A stretch of DNA of 64,000 nt, from contig NC_044920.1 in the NCBI RefSeq assembly GCF_003576645.1, positions 20,672,796 to 20,736,795 of the forward strand, given 5' to 3'. Positions 1-11,999 of this stretch are shown one piece after another; positions within the stretch are counted from its first letter, which is position 1, and each line of letters opens with the position of its first letter. The notes beneath the pieces are model-generated. The model saw only the letters and a program-made list of their open reading frames with translations. It was not told where the DNA came from and searched no databases. The translations under genes were made by a program, and so were the position numbers. The stretch is from Ipomoea triloba. Lineage: Eukaryota > Streptophyta > Magnoliopsida > Solanales > Convolvulaceae.

Positions 1-290
1 AAAAAAAAAAAAAAAAAAAAAAAATTTACAAAAAAACAAACACGCATACACACAAAATCAAGTACTACACTCATTTATACTAATTTAAAAATGTGAACTT
101 CAAAATGAACATGTGCAAAATAGATGTGGAAATTGTTGATAAAACTAGACACATTGTGGCATCAGTATTTCAACTACATACAGAGTCATTATTGTTACTA
201 TCAAGTAAACAGATTATGGAACTCGAACAAGAAGTACTACTTATGAACCTTCTACAGATATAATAAATATTACGGAGTAATATTTTGTTC
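1..290. other. AT-rich intergenic start of window
   Basis: This stretch opens with a poly-A run (1..24) and continues as AT-rich sequence. I see no coding, RNA or repeat structure in it. Its last ten bases (281..290) are the left target duplication of the adjacent foldback element. Confidence 0.6.
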
Positions 291-542
291 AGAGTTAATA
301 CCCGATTTGGCCCTCGACTATTAAGATTTCACCACTTTAGTCATCGACTTCTAAACTTGTTCAATTTCATCCCCAACTATGTAATTTTTACCTAAAATAA
401 TTCTTTGTCCAATCCAAAATACTCCTTATTAGGATCATTTTGGTTAACAATTGCATAATTGGAGATGAAATTGAAGAAGTTTGGAAGTTGATGACCAAAG
501 CTGCGAAATCCTAATAGTCGATGGATAAAATCGGGTATTAAT
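291..542. mobile_element. Foldback MITE, MULE-like, 9-10 bp target duplication
   Basis: The two ends are inverted copies: TTAATACCCGATTT near the left edge matches AAATCGGGTATTAA at the right edge. The pairing continues inward, with 'ctcgactattaagattt' on the left against 'aatagtcgatgg' on the right. The ten bases TATTTTGTTC lie directly outside both ends (281..290 and 543..552), as expected of a target-site duplication of Mutator-like elements, which make 9 bp. There is no coding capacity. Assignment to MULEs rests on duplication length and long inverted repeats, not on a transposase. Confidence 0.7.
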
Positions 543-784
543 TATTTTGTTCAATACTTTAACATGAGAATCTATGACACCCTATTTCACAGCACATGAA
601 ACATGCAGGTGAAAAACTACTAGGGTCTTGCAAGATCAAAAGTTCATAGCACAACTAAGATCCTAGTCATATACACAAGGCGGCAAATCCACATCTTCCT
701 ACACCATAATCTCATTGCATTACATTGTCCGCTGTGCTATCACCAGTAACTCAATAGCACATGACACACTACTAATAAAAAAAA

Positions 785-1653
785 GAGCAAATTGTCATTT
801 TGGTCCACTGACTATAGGTGTCATGTTAATTTCAATCCACGACTTTCAAAAGTGTTAATTGCATACCATGACTTTTCAATTTGTATCAATTTTGGTCACT
901 CCGGCCAATTTGGCGGCCAAATGTCGCCGAAAAATTTTAAAAATTAAAATAATGAGGGTATTTTAGTTATTTCACATTTCTTTTCTTTTTCATCGGCGAA
1001 TTCTTCATCTTCTCCGGCCAAGCGATGCAAAAACCTAGGTTTGGGCAATTAGAGATACTAATCTCAAAGCTCTTGATTTGAGCAGCCTCATAGGCTGGGC
1101 AATCGGAGAGCTGAAGAATCAGCAGCGGCAGCGCCAAATTGAGCAAGCACAGAAAAGAAAATCCAAGAAAAAGTTCCAGTCTTTAATTTGAAGGGCTTTG
1201 GAATTTGCTGCTTTGTCTTCTGAATTTTTATGTATTTCGATTTGCTCTATGACAAGCAGAGGAGTGCCTTCATTTTCACGCTCTGATTCTACTGCTTGTA
1301 TATGAGTTTCAGCCATTACTAACTAAAAACATAATTTTAGAAATGGGGTTTAAGACTTTAAGTCCTTTGTCCTGAACTACGGATAGACCATTAAAAAAAA
1401 TCTAGGTTTGCATCTCTTGGCTGGAGAAGAAGAAGAATTCGTCGGAGAAGAAGAAAAGAAATGTGAAATGACTAAAATATCCTCGTTATTTTAACTTTTA
1501 AAATTTTCTGGCGAAATTTGGCCGCCAATTTAGCCGGAGTGACCAAAATTGATACAAATTGAAAAGTCATGGTATGCAATTAATACTTTTGAAAGTCGTG
1601 GATTGAAATTAACAGGACCCCTATAATCAGTAGACCAAAATGACAATTTGCTC
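785..1653. mobile_element. Foldback MULE-like element with long inverted repeats
   Basis: The left arm (785 to about 1000) returns as an inverted copy on the right (about 1440 to 1653). Both ends carry GAGCAAATTGTCATTTTGGTC or a near match. TAAAAAAAA borders both ends (776..784 and 1654..1662), a 9-bp duplication typical of Mutator-like insertion, although it is low complexity. About 440 bp of unrelated DNA sits between the arms. On the minus strand this holds an open frame (1119..1316) starting MAETHIQAVE that I do not recognise. A captured gene fragment (Pack-MULE) is possible. Confidence 0.75.
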
Positions 1654-1662
1654 TAAAAAAAA

Positions 1663-2368
1663 AAAGGACAAGTACTGAAGTTGAAGACAATGAAAATACT
1701 ACCCAAAAGAGAATTAAGAAGACTTAGAGAAATTCAAATCAAAAGTAATATTTATTTAGACTATCGCTTTTAAATTAGTGTTTTTTTCTAAGTTGCAAAC
1801 ATTTATAATACATTTATTTTTAAATTAGTATGTTTTTAAAAAATATTAATTATAAAATTCTTTTATTTCAATTTTTTATTTTAAAAAAAAGTAATGATAT
1901 CAACTCTTCCAAAATAATTTATTTATTTTTTTAAAATTTCTTTTTAATTAATGGTAGGATCAAATAAAAATAGGGCATTATTCTTGTCATACACTTATTA
2001 TTTTAATTCAATGTTTGCCTTCTCAATAATAATAATAATTTTTTTTTTTTGAAAACCCTTCTCCAATGCTTATTGTAATCACCAGGAGGGGGAGGGAGCA
2101 TAAAAAATTTCCTCTGTGCATTATAAAATTAGCTTTGACAAGCCAACATAGGGGGCCGGACCATCATATTTGTTTTCTAAAAATACCAACGCATAAAAAC
2201 ATTATTTTTTTCCAACGCATAAACAAGAGACAAAAACGTGCACTTTGGAAACGAGTCAAAGCCACCCAATTCTGACTCAAATATTGTCAAAACTCACCAT
2301 CTATCCAATCCCATAAAACCAAAAAGCATGAAGGCCCGGCATTGTTTTGGCCATCAAAGCACAACACC
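1663..2368. other. AT-rich upstream region of the receptor kinase
   Basis: This AT-rich stretch should contain the promoter and leader of the receptor kinase gene. I see poly-A and poly-T runs and an ATA-rich segment, but no element that I can name with confidence. Confidence 0.4.
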
Positions 2369-4225
2369 ATGTCCAGAAACCAGATCCTCATCACAGTGGT
2401 GATTATTTTCTTGTCATTTGCCTTCACACGAGCCGCCAATTCTTCATGCCCCATCAACTTCGACTACGCAAAAACCTGCAAATGGGACACTTCCTTGTGC
2501 ACCCGACGGCCCAGCGAGAGCGGCAATTGCTGCCAGGCGCTTCGCAGCGTCTTCGGCATCGGCCTCGCCCAGCACCTCAAGCAAACCTCCACGTTCTATC
2601 TCCCAAACGCGAGCGTGGCCGCTTCTTGCATCTCCGATTTCCGGGCCGAGCTGGGCGATATGTCCGTCCCGGCTCCCCTGGTGTCCCAGTGCATGAGCAA
2701 CGCCAGCGATTTCACGGCCAGCCCCGCGGGGTGCGACGGGATCGAGACGTTAAGCGACTGGTACGAGAAAGTGGGGCGGAATAGCCCGTTGGACTCGTCC
2801 TGCGACGGAGACCTGAGCGGGCTAAGTAGGTGCAGTTTGTGCGTGGATTCCGGGATGAAGGTGAACACCAAATTGGTGTCTTTAGATCCCAATAACTCAA
2901 GCAAATGCTTTTACTTCGCAGTTCTCTACGCAGCTGCCATTGTGAACGAGTTCGGGCCGCGGGATCCCAGAACCGCCGGGTGCGTGCTCGCCCTGCCCGT
3001 GGCTAGTCCGCCCAATGATCCCGGAGACTCAGAAGGCCCCAAAACGCTGAAGATAGTTTTCGGGGTCTTGGGTGGGGTTATTGGGGGAGTTTTAGCCGCC
3101 ATTGTGATGGTCAGGAAATGGAAGAAGAAGAAGGGGAATAGTAATAATAATAATCTGAGCATTTCACACCTGACCAGTATAGTAGATAGGCAGATTTTCC
3201 CCAACACAGGCGGGGCGAGGTGGTTTGGGCTAGCGGAGTTAGAAGAGGCCACGGATGGGTTTTCCCAGAGGAATTTGATTGGAAAAGGAGGGAGTGGGGT
3301 TGTGTACAAAGGGATATTACCAGATGGCGCCATAGTTGCAGTGAAGCATATCCAAGACTTTGATTCTAGAGGGGATGAAGAGTTCACCAATGAGGCATTG
3401 ATCATAAGCAAGATTAGGCATCGGAACCTTCTCCCTCTCCGTGGTTTCTGCGTCACGAGTGATTCATTGTTGGGGAAGAGGCGATTTCTGGTTTATGATT
3501 TCATGCAAAACGGCAGCCTTCATGATCATCTCTTCCTCCAGTCCAGGAACAGGCCGAAGCTGTCGTGGCCTCAGCGCAAGAACATCATTCTCGACGTGGC
3601 GAAAGCGTTGGCCTACTTGCACCACGAGATCAAGCCCGGAATATACCACCGGGACATAAAGCCGACTAACATCCTCTTGGACTCCGAGATGAAGGCGAGA
3701 GTGGCGGATTTCGGGTTGGCCAAGCAGACCGAGGAAGGGCAGTCTCATATCACCACGAGGGTGGCAGGGACGTACGGGTACCTAGCCCCTGAATACGCCC
3801 TCTACGGGCAGTTAACCGAGAAGAGCGACGTGTATAGCTTCGGGATACTGATTCTCGAGATTGTGAGCGGGAGGAGGGCGCTCGACATGTCGAGCACTAG
3901 TTCAGTTCTGATTGCGGATTGGGCATGGGCGCTGGTGAAGTCGAGCAATGCAGAGGAAATTTTCGACATTTCCATAAGAGAGGAAGGACCAAAGAGAGTG
4001 ATGGAGAGATTTGCTCTTGTGGGGATTCTGTGCGCACATGTTATGGTGGCTCTTAGACCTACCATTTCTGATGCTCTGAAAATGCTTGAAGGTGACATTG
4101 ATATCCCAACATTACCAGATCGCCCATTGCCTCTAAGCCACGAATCCTTCCGTTCTTCGTCGCAATACAGCAGCATCTCCATAATTGAACGGTTAGGATC
4201 TAGCTCAAGAATCAGCACCATTTAG
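2369..4225 (+). CDS. SPARK-domain receptor-like serine/threonine kinase (At1g11050-like)
   Basis: This is an intronless 618-residue membrane kinase. I start it at the ATG at 2369; the open frame extends upstream only through a TTG codon. Residues 1-22 are a signal peptide. A cysteine-rich ectodomain (about 25-215) has the Cys pattern of the plant SPARK domain (paired CC, CxLC-type spacing). Residues 228-250 form one membrane helix followed by a Lys-rich stop-transfer. The kinase has the glycine loop GKGGSGVVYKG near 305, ATP lysine K326 in AVKHI, the catalytic loop HRDIKPTN (427-434, D429), DFG at 447-449 and APEYALYG. All catalytic residues are present, so it should be an active plasma-membrane kinase. 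The HRD arginine places it among RD kinases. The closest family I know is the 'probable receptor-like protein kinase At1g11050' group, whose ligand is unknown to me. Confidence 0.95.
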   Translation: MSRNQILITVVIIFLSFAFTRAANSSCPINFDYAKTCKWDTSLCTRRPSESGNCCQALRSVFGIGLAQHLKQTSTFYLPNASVAASCISDFRAELGDMSVPAPLVSQCMSNASDFTASPAGCDGIETLSDWYEKVGRNSPLDSSCDGDLSGLSRCSLCVDSGMKVNTKLVSLDPNNSSKCFYFAVLYAAAIVNEFGPRDPRTAGCVLALPVASPPNDPGDSEGPKTLKIVFGVLGGVIGGVLAAIVMVRKWKKKKGNSNNNNLSISHLTSIVDRQIFPNTGGARWFGLAELEEATDGFSQRNLIGKGGSGVVYKGILPDGAIVAVKHIQDFDSRGDEEFTNEALIISKIRHRNLLPLRGFCVTSDSLLGKRRFLVYDFMQNGSLHDHLFLQSRNRPKLSWPQRKNIILDVAKALAYLHHEIKPGIYHRDIKPTNILLDSEMKARVADFGLAKQTEEGQSHITTRVAGTYGYLAPEYALYGQLTEKSDVYSFGILILEIVSGRRALDMSSTSSVLIADWAWALVKSSNAEEIFDISIREEGPKRVMERFALVGILCAHVMVALRPTISDALKMLEGDIDIPTLPDRPLPLSHESFRSSSQYSSISIIERLGSSSRISTI

Positions 4226-5234
4226 CATTCTATTCAATAGATTTTGACTGCAAGGTTTTATACCCAGACTTCAAAGTTTTGCTATCCTTTATATTACATT
4301 GTTGTATGATGTAAAAAGGTGTATTAGAACTTTTTTAAAAAATTTAAAATTCTTTGGAAAGTTTAAACCAACATAACCAAGCATGTTTTAATTGTTATTG
4401 TTATATTTCCAAGGTTACCAGGCATACAATTATTGTTATACCATGGACCAAGGTTCATATTGCATTGTATATTGCATTGTGAACCTTGGTCCACAAATTA
4501 TGTGCATGCACACATTCTGTACAAATTGAAGACACATAACTACACAAATTGTTAAGTGCAAGTACAAAATACGTTAATTGCAAACACATAAGATGTTAGT
4601 TAACGTGTTATGTGTCTACTACAACTAACATATTATGTACCATTAACAATTTAAGTGTCGCATTCAATTTGTATACAGGTACATAATCTAAAGATTATTT
4701 TTGAACCAGGGTTCACAATGCAAGGTATACCCTACTCCATGGTATAATTTGCCCTAGGCATATTAACTAATCTAATAGATAATAAAGTGTCAAATGGCCT
4801 CTAAAGGAAATTCAAAAGGCGAATAATTAGCAAATAAATGGGTTCGATTTTACGTGGGTGGACCCTGGACCGTTAAACGGACGGAGAAAAAGACCCTCTA
4901 AATTTACCAAAAAAAAAAAAAAATGGGTTCGATTTTTTGAGTGAAAATAGCTGAAGATCTAAACAGTTTCCTAGAATCACCAGAATGTTTCAACAATTCG
5001 ATGTTTGAGTCATAATAATAATACTAATCAAAACTAATTTGAGGAAAATCTTTTACATTGATGACAGTAAACCAAGTAGATGGAAAGTAACATAGTCCAG
5101 ACTCTATCATAGATCACCAGGTCGGATTCCTCTAGTGCTAACAAAATCATGTTTTATGGTCTCATCCTTGAGTTTTCAGCGCACATCAAAAGATTACTAT
5201 GAAGATACTAAACTACGAGACACTGCGTTCCCAA
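4226..5234. other. Intergenic region between convergent genes
   Basis: This space holds the 3' ends of the receptor kinase (+) and the KRTCAP2 gene (-), which converge. It contains one repeat element (4434..4755). The remainder is AT-rich with a poly-A run near 4906..4922, and I see no gene in it. Confidence 0.6.
4434..4755. mobile_element. Non-autonomous element of the TTATACCATGGACC family
   Basis: The left end reads TGTTATACCATGGACCAAGG. The right end contains CCATGGTATAATTTGCC, the inverse of the same terminus. Inner inverted copies of 'accttggtcc' and 'gttcacaatgcaa' are also present. The same termini recur at several other places in this window. There is no coding capacity. I could not define a target duplication, so the superfamily is open. 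Confidence 0.55.
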
Positions 5235-8200
5235 TTAGTACCTTTTGGCTTTAGAATCACCTTTGGAAGCCATCATTACAGAGAGTTTGTTGATCTCGTA
5301 CAGTAGCCCAACAGAAAACAAAAGGCTGCATTAAAAGGAAAAAAATGAGAATTACTTTAGAAAACTAAACACTTTTATACATAGATCTGAATTCCCCACA
5401 GGGCAGTCAAAGAGAAGTGTCACGCTGTCACATATCTAGACTTCTTGCATGGGGCTATGGGTACAAGCCCTTATGAACTTTGTGCCCTTTAAAAAGCTGC
5501 ATGCATACTTGGAGGGTAGCGCTTCATTTCCTTTTATATATCAGTATATCACTCACGAATCAGTGCATTTTTGAGTATATAAATGAGGATTTACTAATTT
5601 GGGGTTCCTTTTATATATCAGTATATCACTCACGAATCAGTGCATTTTTGAGTATATAAATGAGGATTTACTAATTTGGGGGGGTGAAGTTCGAGTAAAG
5701 CAGCATTAAACATCCTATGAAGTTCCAAAGCAACTCACTTGAACTGCTTGATTTCACTGAGATAGGAGAGCAGATTCAAAGCCCTATTGCCCTCACTGAT
5801 TTGTGGTGTTGTTTACAACATAGTTACTCATCAAATATTAGCTACCTAGGCATAAGTACAGTATTTAATTCAAAGATACATATATAGGGAGTAACATATT
5901 TAAACACTTCTATGAAAGTGCTTCTCTCCAGTTTCTCTCTCTCTTTTTTTTTTTTTTTTTTTTTTTTTCACCATGTAAGCATTTGGAGATTCAAATGTAA
6001 ACCAAAGAAAATAAAAAGTAATTTAACACAATAAAAAGTCATTGTGGTTGACTGGTTGTTAACTAGTGACTATTCTAATTCGCTTAACGGACGTATATAG
6101 AACACGTGCACATATACACATATTTGTTCTTCTTTTTCTTTTTTCAATCTCGATACAAGAACTTATATTAGCATAAAATTGTGTTTTCTCACTCTCTTCC
6201 AAATTAGCGAGTTTGCATTGAAAATTGAGCAAAAATCCTCAATAGGGATGTCAATTGAGTCAGCCCGTTCAATTTAGAGTTCTTATACCATGGATCAAGA
6301 TTCACCTTGCCAGGTGGACCCTAATACTAAACTGTGTATTTTAGTGTTGGAATTGTGAACTTCTAGAATATAAATTGTGTTTCTAAGTCAAAACACATAA
6401 ATTGTGTATGTTAACATTGTGTGTTCGTAGTATACAAACTGTGAATTTTTAAAATGTAAATTGTGAACATTTAATATGTACACTGTGAACATTCACATTG
6501 TGTGTTTGTAGTATACAAATTGTAAATTTTTAAAAAATAAATTGTGAACATTCAAAACATTGGTCCACAGAATAATTTGCGTTCAGTTTTGAGCTAATTC
6601 TATCGGGTTGTTGGACATATCGGTTCGGTCTAATTTTTTTTTTTTATTTTTTTTAAATCAGATTCAAAATTCTTGGCTCTAACCCAAAAATTTCGGGCTA
6701 TCATGTTTATCATACTGGCTCAACTAAAACTTTTGATATTTTCAAATTAACATCATAACCTTTCAATGTTAATAAACTAGCGCATTTATACAAATACATA
6801 TAAACATATATATCATTCAATCAATCTAAACCTTTGTTTCCAAATTCCAGCTAAAAATAATTAATATAATTACACTATAATATAATATTGATAGTAAATT
6901 TTTTATTTTAATTATTTATTTACATAAAAAAATATTTTTTTCATGAATTTATTAATATATTTATTAAAGTTTTATTTAAAATTTCAATAAAAAATACTAA
7001 AGATGAGCTTATATATAAACTTCATGTATATTTTGTTTTACGACACTTATGTAACAAAAATAAATAAATAAATAAGTGGCTCGGGCTATTACGTATTGGG
7101 CTAGCCCGTTCAGACAACTGGACTTATCGGGCTAAAATATTTTGACTTTAATCTTAAAATTGTTCGGTCTTCCTTTTATATATCAGTATATCACTCACGA
7201 ATCAGTGCATTTTTGAGTATATAAATGAGATTTACTAATTTGGGGTTCCTTTTATATATCAGTATATCACTCACGAATCAGTGCATTTTTGAGTATATAA
7301 ATGAGGATTTACTAATTTGGGGGGGTGAAGTTCGAGTAAAGCAGCATTAAACATCCTATGAAGTTCCAAAGCAACTCACTTGAACTGCTTGATTTCACTG
7401 AGATAGGAGAGCAGATTCAAAGCCCTATTGCCTCACTGATTTTGTGTTGTATTACAACATAGTTACTCATCAAATATTAGCTACCTAGGCATAAGTACAG
7501 TATTTAATTCAAAGATACATATATAGGGAGTAACATATTTAAACACTTCTATGAAAGTGCTTCTCTCCAGTTCTCTCTCTCTTTTTTTTTTTTTTTTTTT
7601 TTTTTTCTTGTTCATAAATAAATTAAACAGAAAATGTGCTCCAAAATTATACAAGAAAATATGGCTTCTTTCTTTTTGTAATGTATATTTCATTGTAACA
7701 TAGTTGTGTACACCATAATCCATAAAAACGATCACAATTATTACTGGAGAAAATGACATTGGATAGTCATAGATATGGACCCCAACGTAGCTCCTTTTTT
7801 TATCTCTCTTTTCTTCATCCATCTATAGAATTAGGATCTCAGGGCAGAAGACATGCTGTACTAGGATATAAGGTGAACTACTCTATTCATGATGATCAAA
7901 GATCATAATAATGAAATGGCTTCCAACAATAAAGAGTGAAAGATTTAATGTTTACCATGTTGTGATACACACTCGATGAACAGTGCTAGCAGCAACTAGA
8001 GCAACTGCCTCTGCAAGTATAACTACATAGACAAGAAAAAAAAAAACAATAATTTCAACAGTTAAGTATAGCAAATGCTAAAAAAGAAGTTGAAGAGTAG
8101 GCACTCACCCGAACCCCATCCACTCTTGATTCCATTTGTCTCTTGATAATTTCCTATGAACTGTGAACATAATACCCAATTTGAGCTAGGAAGTAGCCAA

Positions 8201-9255
8201 TAATAATTGCACATGATTGGAAATGCTAGAAACTTGTATAAGCATCACATATACATCCAAACCAACCATACTATACTAGATATATGCATATATGTACGGT
8301 CAAACATTAAATACAAATAGAAGATATGTAGATGCATTCCTTTATGCATTTTAAGTCTGAAACCAACATTTAGAAACATAGTCCAATTTGGTTAAATTGA
8401 TTTACACTACTGATCAGGAGAACAGCAATGAATCATGATTCTATAAATTTGATGAAAAAATTCAAGAAAACAAAAAAACAAAAAAACAAAAAACACAAAA
8501 AAAAACACTGCGAGTAATATTTGAAATCTTAAATAATTCTGTAATTTGAATTAGTTGATGAAGAAACCAAAGCAAAATAGTACATATATCTTTCACAATA
8601 TACTCAAATTGAACATAGTTAAAAAGTGCATACATACACATAAAAATAGAAAATATAAAGTTATAGATACAAACAGAAAAATACACATAATAGCCAACAA
8701 CTACAATCTAATCTCCAAGTTGCAAGCTGAAACCACATGCAATGATTTAAAATGCTCTCAATCGGACAAGCAAAAGTCAGGAATGGTAAAAAAGAACAAG
8801 AACCAGTAAAGACTACAATAGTCGTTTATAGTCAAATAAGTACACAAGCATGTGCCATCTAATAAGGGGATGTAAAAACAATTTACTGAATGTTAATAAG
8901 CACAATAAGGAAATATGTTTCCAAATGCTGCTACTTAATACTGTTTCTCACTTTCTCAAAACAGGAGCAATGTCTCTTGAACGAATGCAATTTTTAATTA
9001 TGTCAAATGAAGGGAATTGTTTACTTCTCTTCATTTTATAGTGTTGTTAGTACAATGCAGCTTTGTGGAAACACACAAGATAAGAGGGCGGATTTTTACC
9101 GTTAGCAAAGTAAGAAATATTAAAGAACTGGTGAAGCCTCCAAGGATGGTAAATAACTCAGAAGAGGCTAACTTTCCTCTATACATTTCTTGCAGGGAGA
9201 GAGTGGTGACAAAGAGAAGAAATGAGTATAACATAGAACTACCAGGGGCTGCCAT
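5235..9255 (-). CDS. KRTCAP2: KRTCAP2/KCP2 homologue, oligosaccharyltransferase subunit (4 coding exons)
   Basis: I joined exons 9100..9255, 8109..8160, 7956..8022 and 5235..5325 at GT..AG sites. They give one frame of 121 residues. The protein starts MAAPGSSMLYSFLL, contains LASSELFTILGGF, then HRVCITTC, and ends GLLYEINKLS plus a short Lys-rich tail. These features and the length match KCP2, a small multi-pass ER membrane protein of the STT3A-type oligosaccharyltransferase complex, which N-glycosylates nascent proteins at the translocon. Intron 3 is very large (5326..7955) and holds a duplicated 0.43 kb block. A 5' UTR exon is likely at 9683 to about 9790 (donor CGAG|GTACGC), spliced to 9264 just before the ATG. 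The last exon lies 2.6 kb from the third and is easy to miss. Confidence 0.9.
5529..5968. repeat. Duplicated block, copy 1, in KRTCAP2 intron 3
   Basis: This block begins with a 75-bp unit repeated in tandem (starting TCCTTTTATATATCAGTATA). It continues with about 260 bp of unique sequence and ends in CTCTCT plus a long poly-T. A nearly identical block lies at 7171..7606. On the minus strand it contains a short frame ending ...SYLSEIKQFK-stop, which I cannot assign. Confidence 0.85.
5969..7170. other. AT-rich spacer between the two duplicated blocks
   Basis: This spacer is intronic in KRTCAP2. Near 6280..6580 it holds a decayed relative of the TTATACCATGGACC family ('ttataccatggatcaagattc', then repeated 'aaattgtgaac' segments). 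Near 6243 and 7080..7150 there are fragments resembling hAT-type ends ('gggatgtcaattgagtcagccc', 'gggctagcccgttc'). No gene is visible. Confidence 0.45.
7171..7606. repeat. Duplicated block, copy 2, in KRTCAP2 intron 3
   Basis: This is the second copy of the block at 5529..5968. It has the same 75-bp tandem unit, the same unique segment and the same CTCTCT/poly-T end. Small single-base indels separate the copies; for example GTGAGGGCAAT in copy 1 is GTGAGGCAAT here. The distance between starts is about 1.64 kb. Confidence 0.85.
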
Positions 9256-9791
9256 TGATTTCAGCTGGCATGAACAAAATTGAACTTATTAGATTAACAT
9301 TCAAAACGAGATCAGATAAGAAAGAATGTGGCAATTCAGTTCCAATAGCGTTCAAGTTCACAAAGCCAAATAACAAATTCGTACGCACAATTCAATATGG
9401 GTAAACTGTAAACGAGTATAGTTAGTTCTAATAAGGAAACATCAAAACATTCGTTTAATACATGGGAAGATGCATATGAATTCTCGAATCAAGACCAAAG
9501 AAAACATAATTTCCCAGTGTATAGTTCTGAAAAGCTGAAAATTGATTTGTTGTACGAGAATCCCAGATCGCAAAGTTGGAAGATTCATTTAGCGTAGATC
9601 TCGTTTTCATATCGAAATGCGCCTATGCGATCTTGAAGCGAGAATGGACAATCCTACGAATTGATAAGGAAGAGAAGCGTACCTCGTAACTTCGGTCGGA
9701 AAAGCTTGAGGTCGAGGGAGATGGAAGACTTGGCCCGAAGTCACAGAAAAACCCAGTATTTTGTGAAATTAAAGGGGAGAAATTACTCAAA

Positions 9792-11600
9792 TACGGAGTA
9801 GGAGTGTAGGACAGTAATATTTTTTTTTCCTTTTTCTTTTTGCCCTTTTTTTGGTCATTTATCTGTTTTTTTTTTTTTTTTTTTGCTACTTTGTTACAAT
9901 GTAGTATATGTTCATAACTACTTTATCAACCTACTGAAACACAAAGAGTCGATACCGACCATAAAGTCATTTATCTGTTATAAAAATTGTTATACCGAAG
10001 ACCCTATGTTTTTAATACACGTTAATTGTGGTTACTAGTTTCGAACACGTGCAATAAGTAATAAAAAGTTTAATAAAAGAGACAATAAGTTAGTCAGGTT
10101 GTTTACTTGGTAGGATAACTTGGCTTGTTTATCTTCTTGTGATGGGATTTATTTAGTGCATCCCTCGAGTAGTGATTGCTTTTATTTATGTATGGAATAA
10201 GGTTCAAATTGGTTATTGAACGAAATGTGAGTGCAATTTGGCCACTGTACGAAAAAAAAAAGTACAATTAGGTCACTTGACACTCCAAATATATGCAATT
10301 TCACTTGATAACAGGTTAACACCTTATCTAACAGGTTGGGGACGATGCCTTGGCATTTTTTAAAATTTCCTTTTCATTTCTTCTTTTTATTTTTGAAAAC
10401 CGTTTTCTAGCATAAAATCTGCTGCAGTATATATTCAATTTTTTTTTGTGAAAGATATATTCGGTTTATAATTTCATATAATAATTAAGATGTTAATAGA
10501 TAGACTGAAACCGGACCCCCTTGGCAGTGCACTACTTTGGAGCTAAATTAAGCAAAAGGTGGACAAATCACTATTTTGGTGCTAAAACATCTCTTCACAA
10601 TGCACTCCGTATCATTACAATTTGCAAAAAATATGTTGTAGTCCCTAGTTCTTTTGTATGAACATATACACCCTTCAAATATTTTTCAACGTAGTTAAAT
10701 TAGAATTATAATTTAGTGATGTTGTAATAACACTACAGTGTGTATAAAATGAAATTCAATAACTGGTCTCACTGTAATAAGACTACTATACGTATAATGT
10801 CAAATGAAATTGCACTTGAAACAAAATAAAACTTTAGTTGTGCTGAAATGAAACTACAACGTATCAAAAATGAAAATAAATATGTTATACAAACAAAATT
10901 AATTACACAAAACAGTTGTCGCTTCTTTTTATTAAAAGAAATGATATCGTTTTGGACCATGGTCCAAAGCAAAATTTGTTGGTGATGTAATGGATTGAGT
11001 TATGATGTCCAAAAGGAAACATGAGGCCCCTTTTATGTACAAAAGGTACACCACCACCAAGTGTATGCATTGCATCCGCCATGTTTTCGCATGCATAATG
11101 GTACATTTAAACTAAACATATACAATATTTACCTACAACCTCCTATATAGAAGAGCAACTTGGTGTCACTAAACCACAAGGTACATGACATGTCTTTTAA
11201 ATACTTATTATATGGAGTATTCTTTAAAATCAAATCAAATACTGTAATACAATTTCTGAAGTTTAATCTTTCTAACGAACCAAATACCCCCTATGTTCCA
11301 TTTTATCTATCATACTTACAATTCATTGGTCAAATCAACTATTTATTATTTATTTATTTTCTTTAGTATTATTTACTTATTTTCTAATTTGATTTTTTAT
11401 ATTTAATAGTACTTTTAGTGTAGTTTTTAAATATATAAATTGTGTATACTAATACAAAACTTAATATTATGAAAAATGAAATTAAAAATAACTTCATTGT
11501 ACATTTATAATACCACATTACCACCTGATGGATTTAATTAACTCGGGTAGACCGATCAATAAACCCGATAAATAAAGGATAATCTAAATGAATATGAAAA
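9792..11600. other. Intergenic, AT-rich with MITE remnants
   Basis: No gene is visible. The segment 10200..10310 resembles one arm of a MULE MITE ('ggttcaaattggttattgaacg'). The segment 10720..10990 is a partial TTATACCATGGACC-family copy. It has the internal 'aaactacaacgtatcaaaaatgaaa' motif and the terminus 'cgttttggaccatggtccaaa', but I do not see its left end. Confidence 0.5.
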
Positions 11601-11867
11601 ATAGACAAAACGAGTGTCGTAGGGTCACGGAGGCCAAATATTATATTGAATCGTAGTTGTCAAGTTATTACAAAGACAATGTAATGCTATTACATGTAAT
11701 GCTATTACACAAGTAGATTACGACAAAAATGGATAGGAATGTCTTAAAGAGACAATAACAAGGGTATTTGTACATACTAAACTCCCTAGTTACAACCCCG
11801 CTTTGATCGAGTCCGAGCCCAAGACTGGATTCGCGGTTTGACCGGTCGAGGCCTCGTAACCGAGCCC

Positions 11868-11995
11868 TCATGGCCGAAACTCCCATGGCCGAAACTCCCA
11901 CGGCCGAGGCCCCGTGGCCGAGCCCTCATGGTCGAGGCCTCGTGGCCGAGACCTCATGGTCGAGGCCTCGTGGCCCTGACCTCATGCCTGAACCT
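11868..11995. repeat. GC-rich minisatellite (CATGGCCGAAACTCC type)
   Basis: Degenerate units of about 15-24 bp built on CATGGCCGA / CGTGGCCGAG / CATGGTCGAGGCCT are repeated in tandem. They are sharply GC-rich against AT-rich flanks. The short open frames here are by-products of the repeat. Confidence 0.75.
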
Positions 11996-11999
11996 ATAG

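Noticed and set aside
2596..4221. Several long frames overlapping the receptor kinase on other frames
   Set aside because: They are shadows of the GC-rich kinase gene; none has a domain, and the kinase frame has all catalytic motifs.
7481..7822. Minus-strand 113-codon frame near KRTCAP2 exon 3
   Set aside because: It runs through a poly-Lys homopolymer and intron repeat and does not fit the spliced KRTCAP2 frame.
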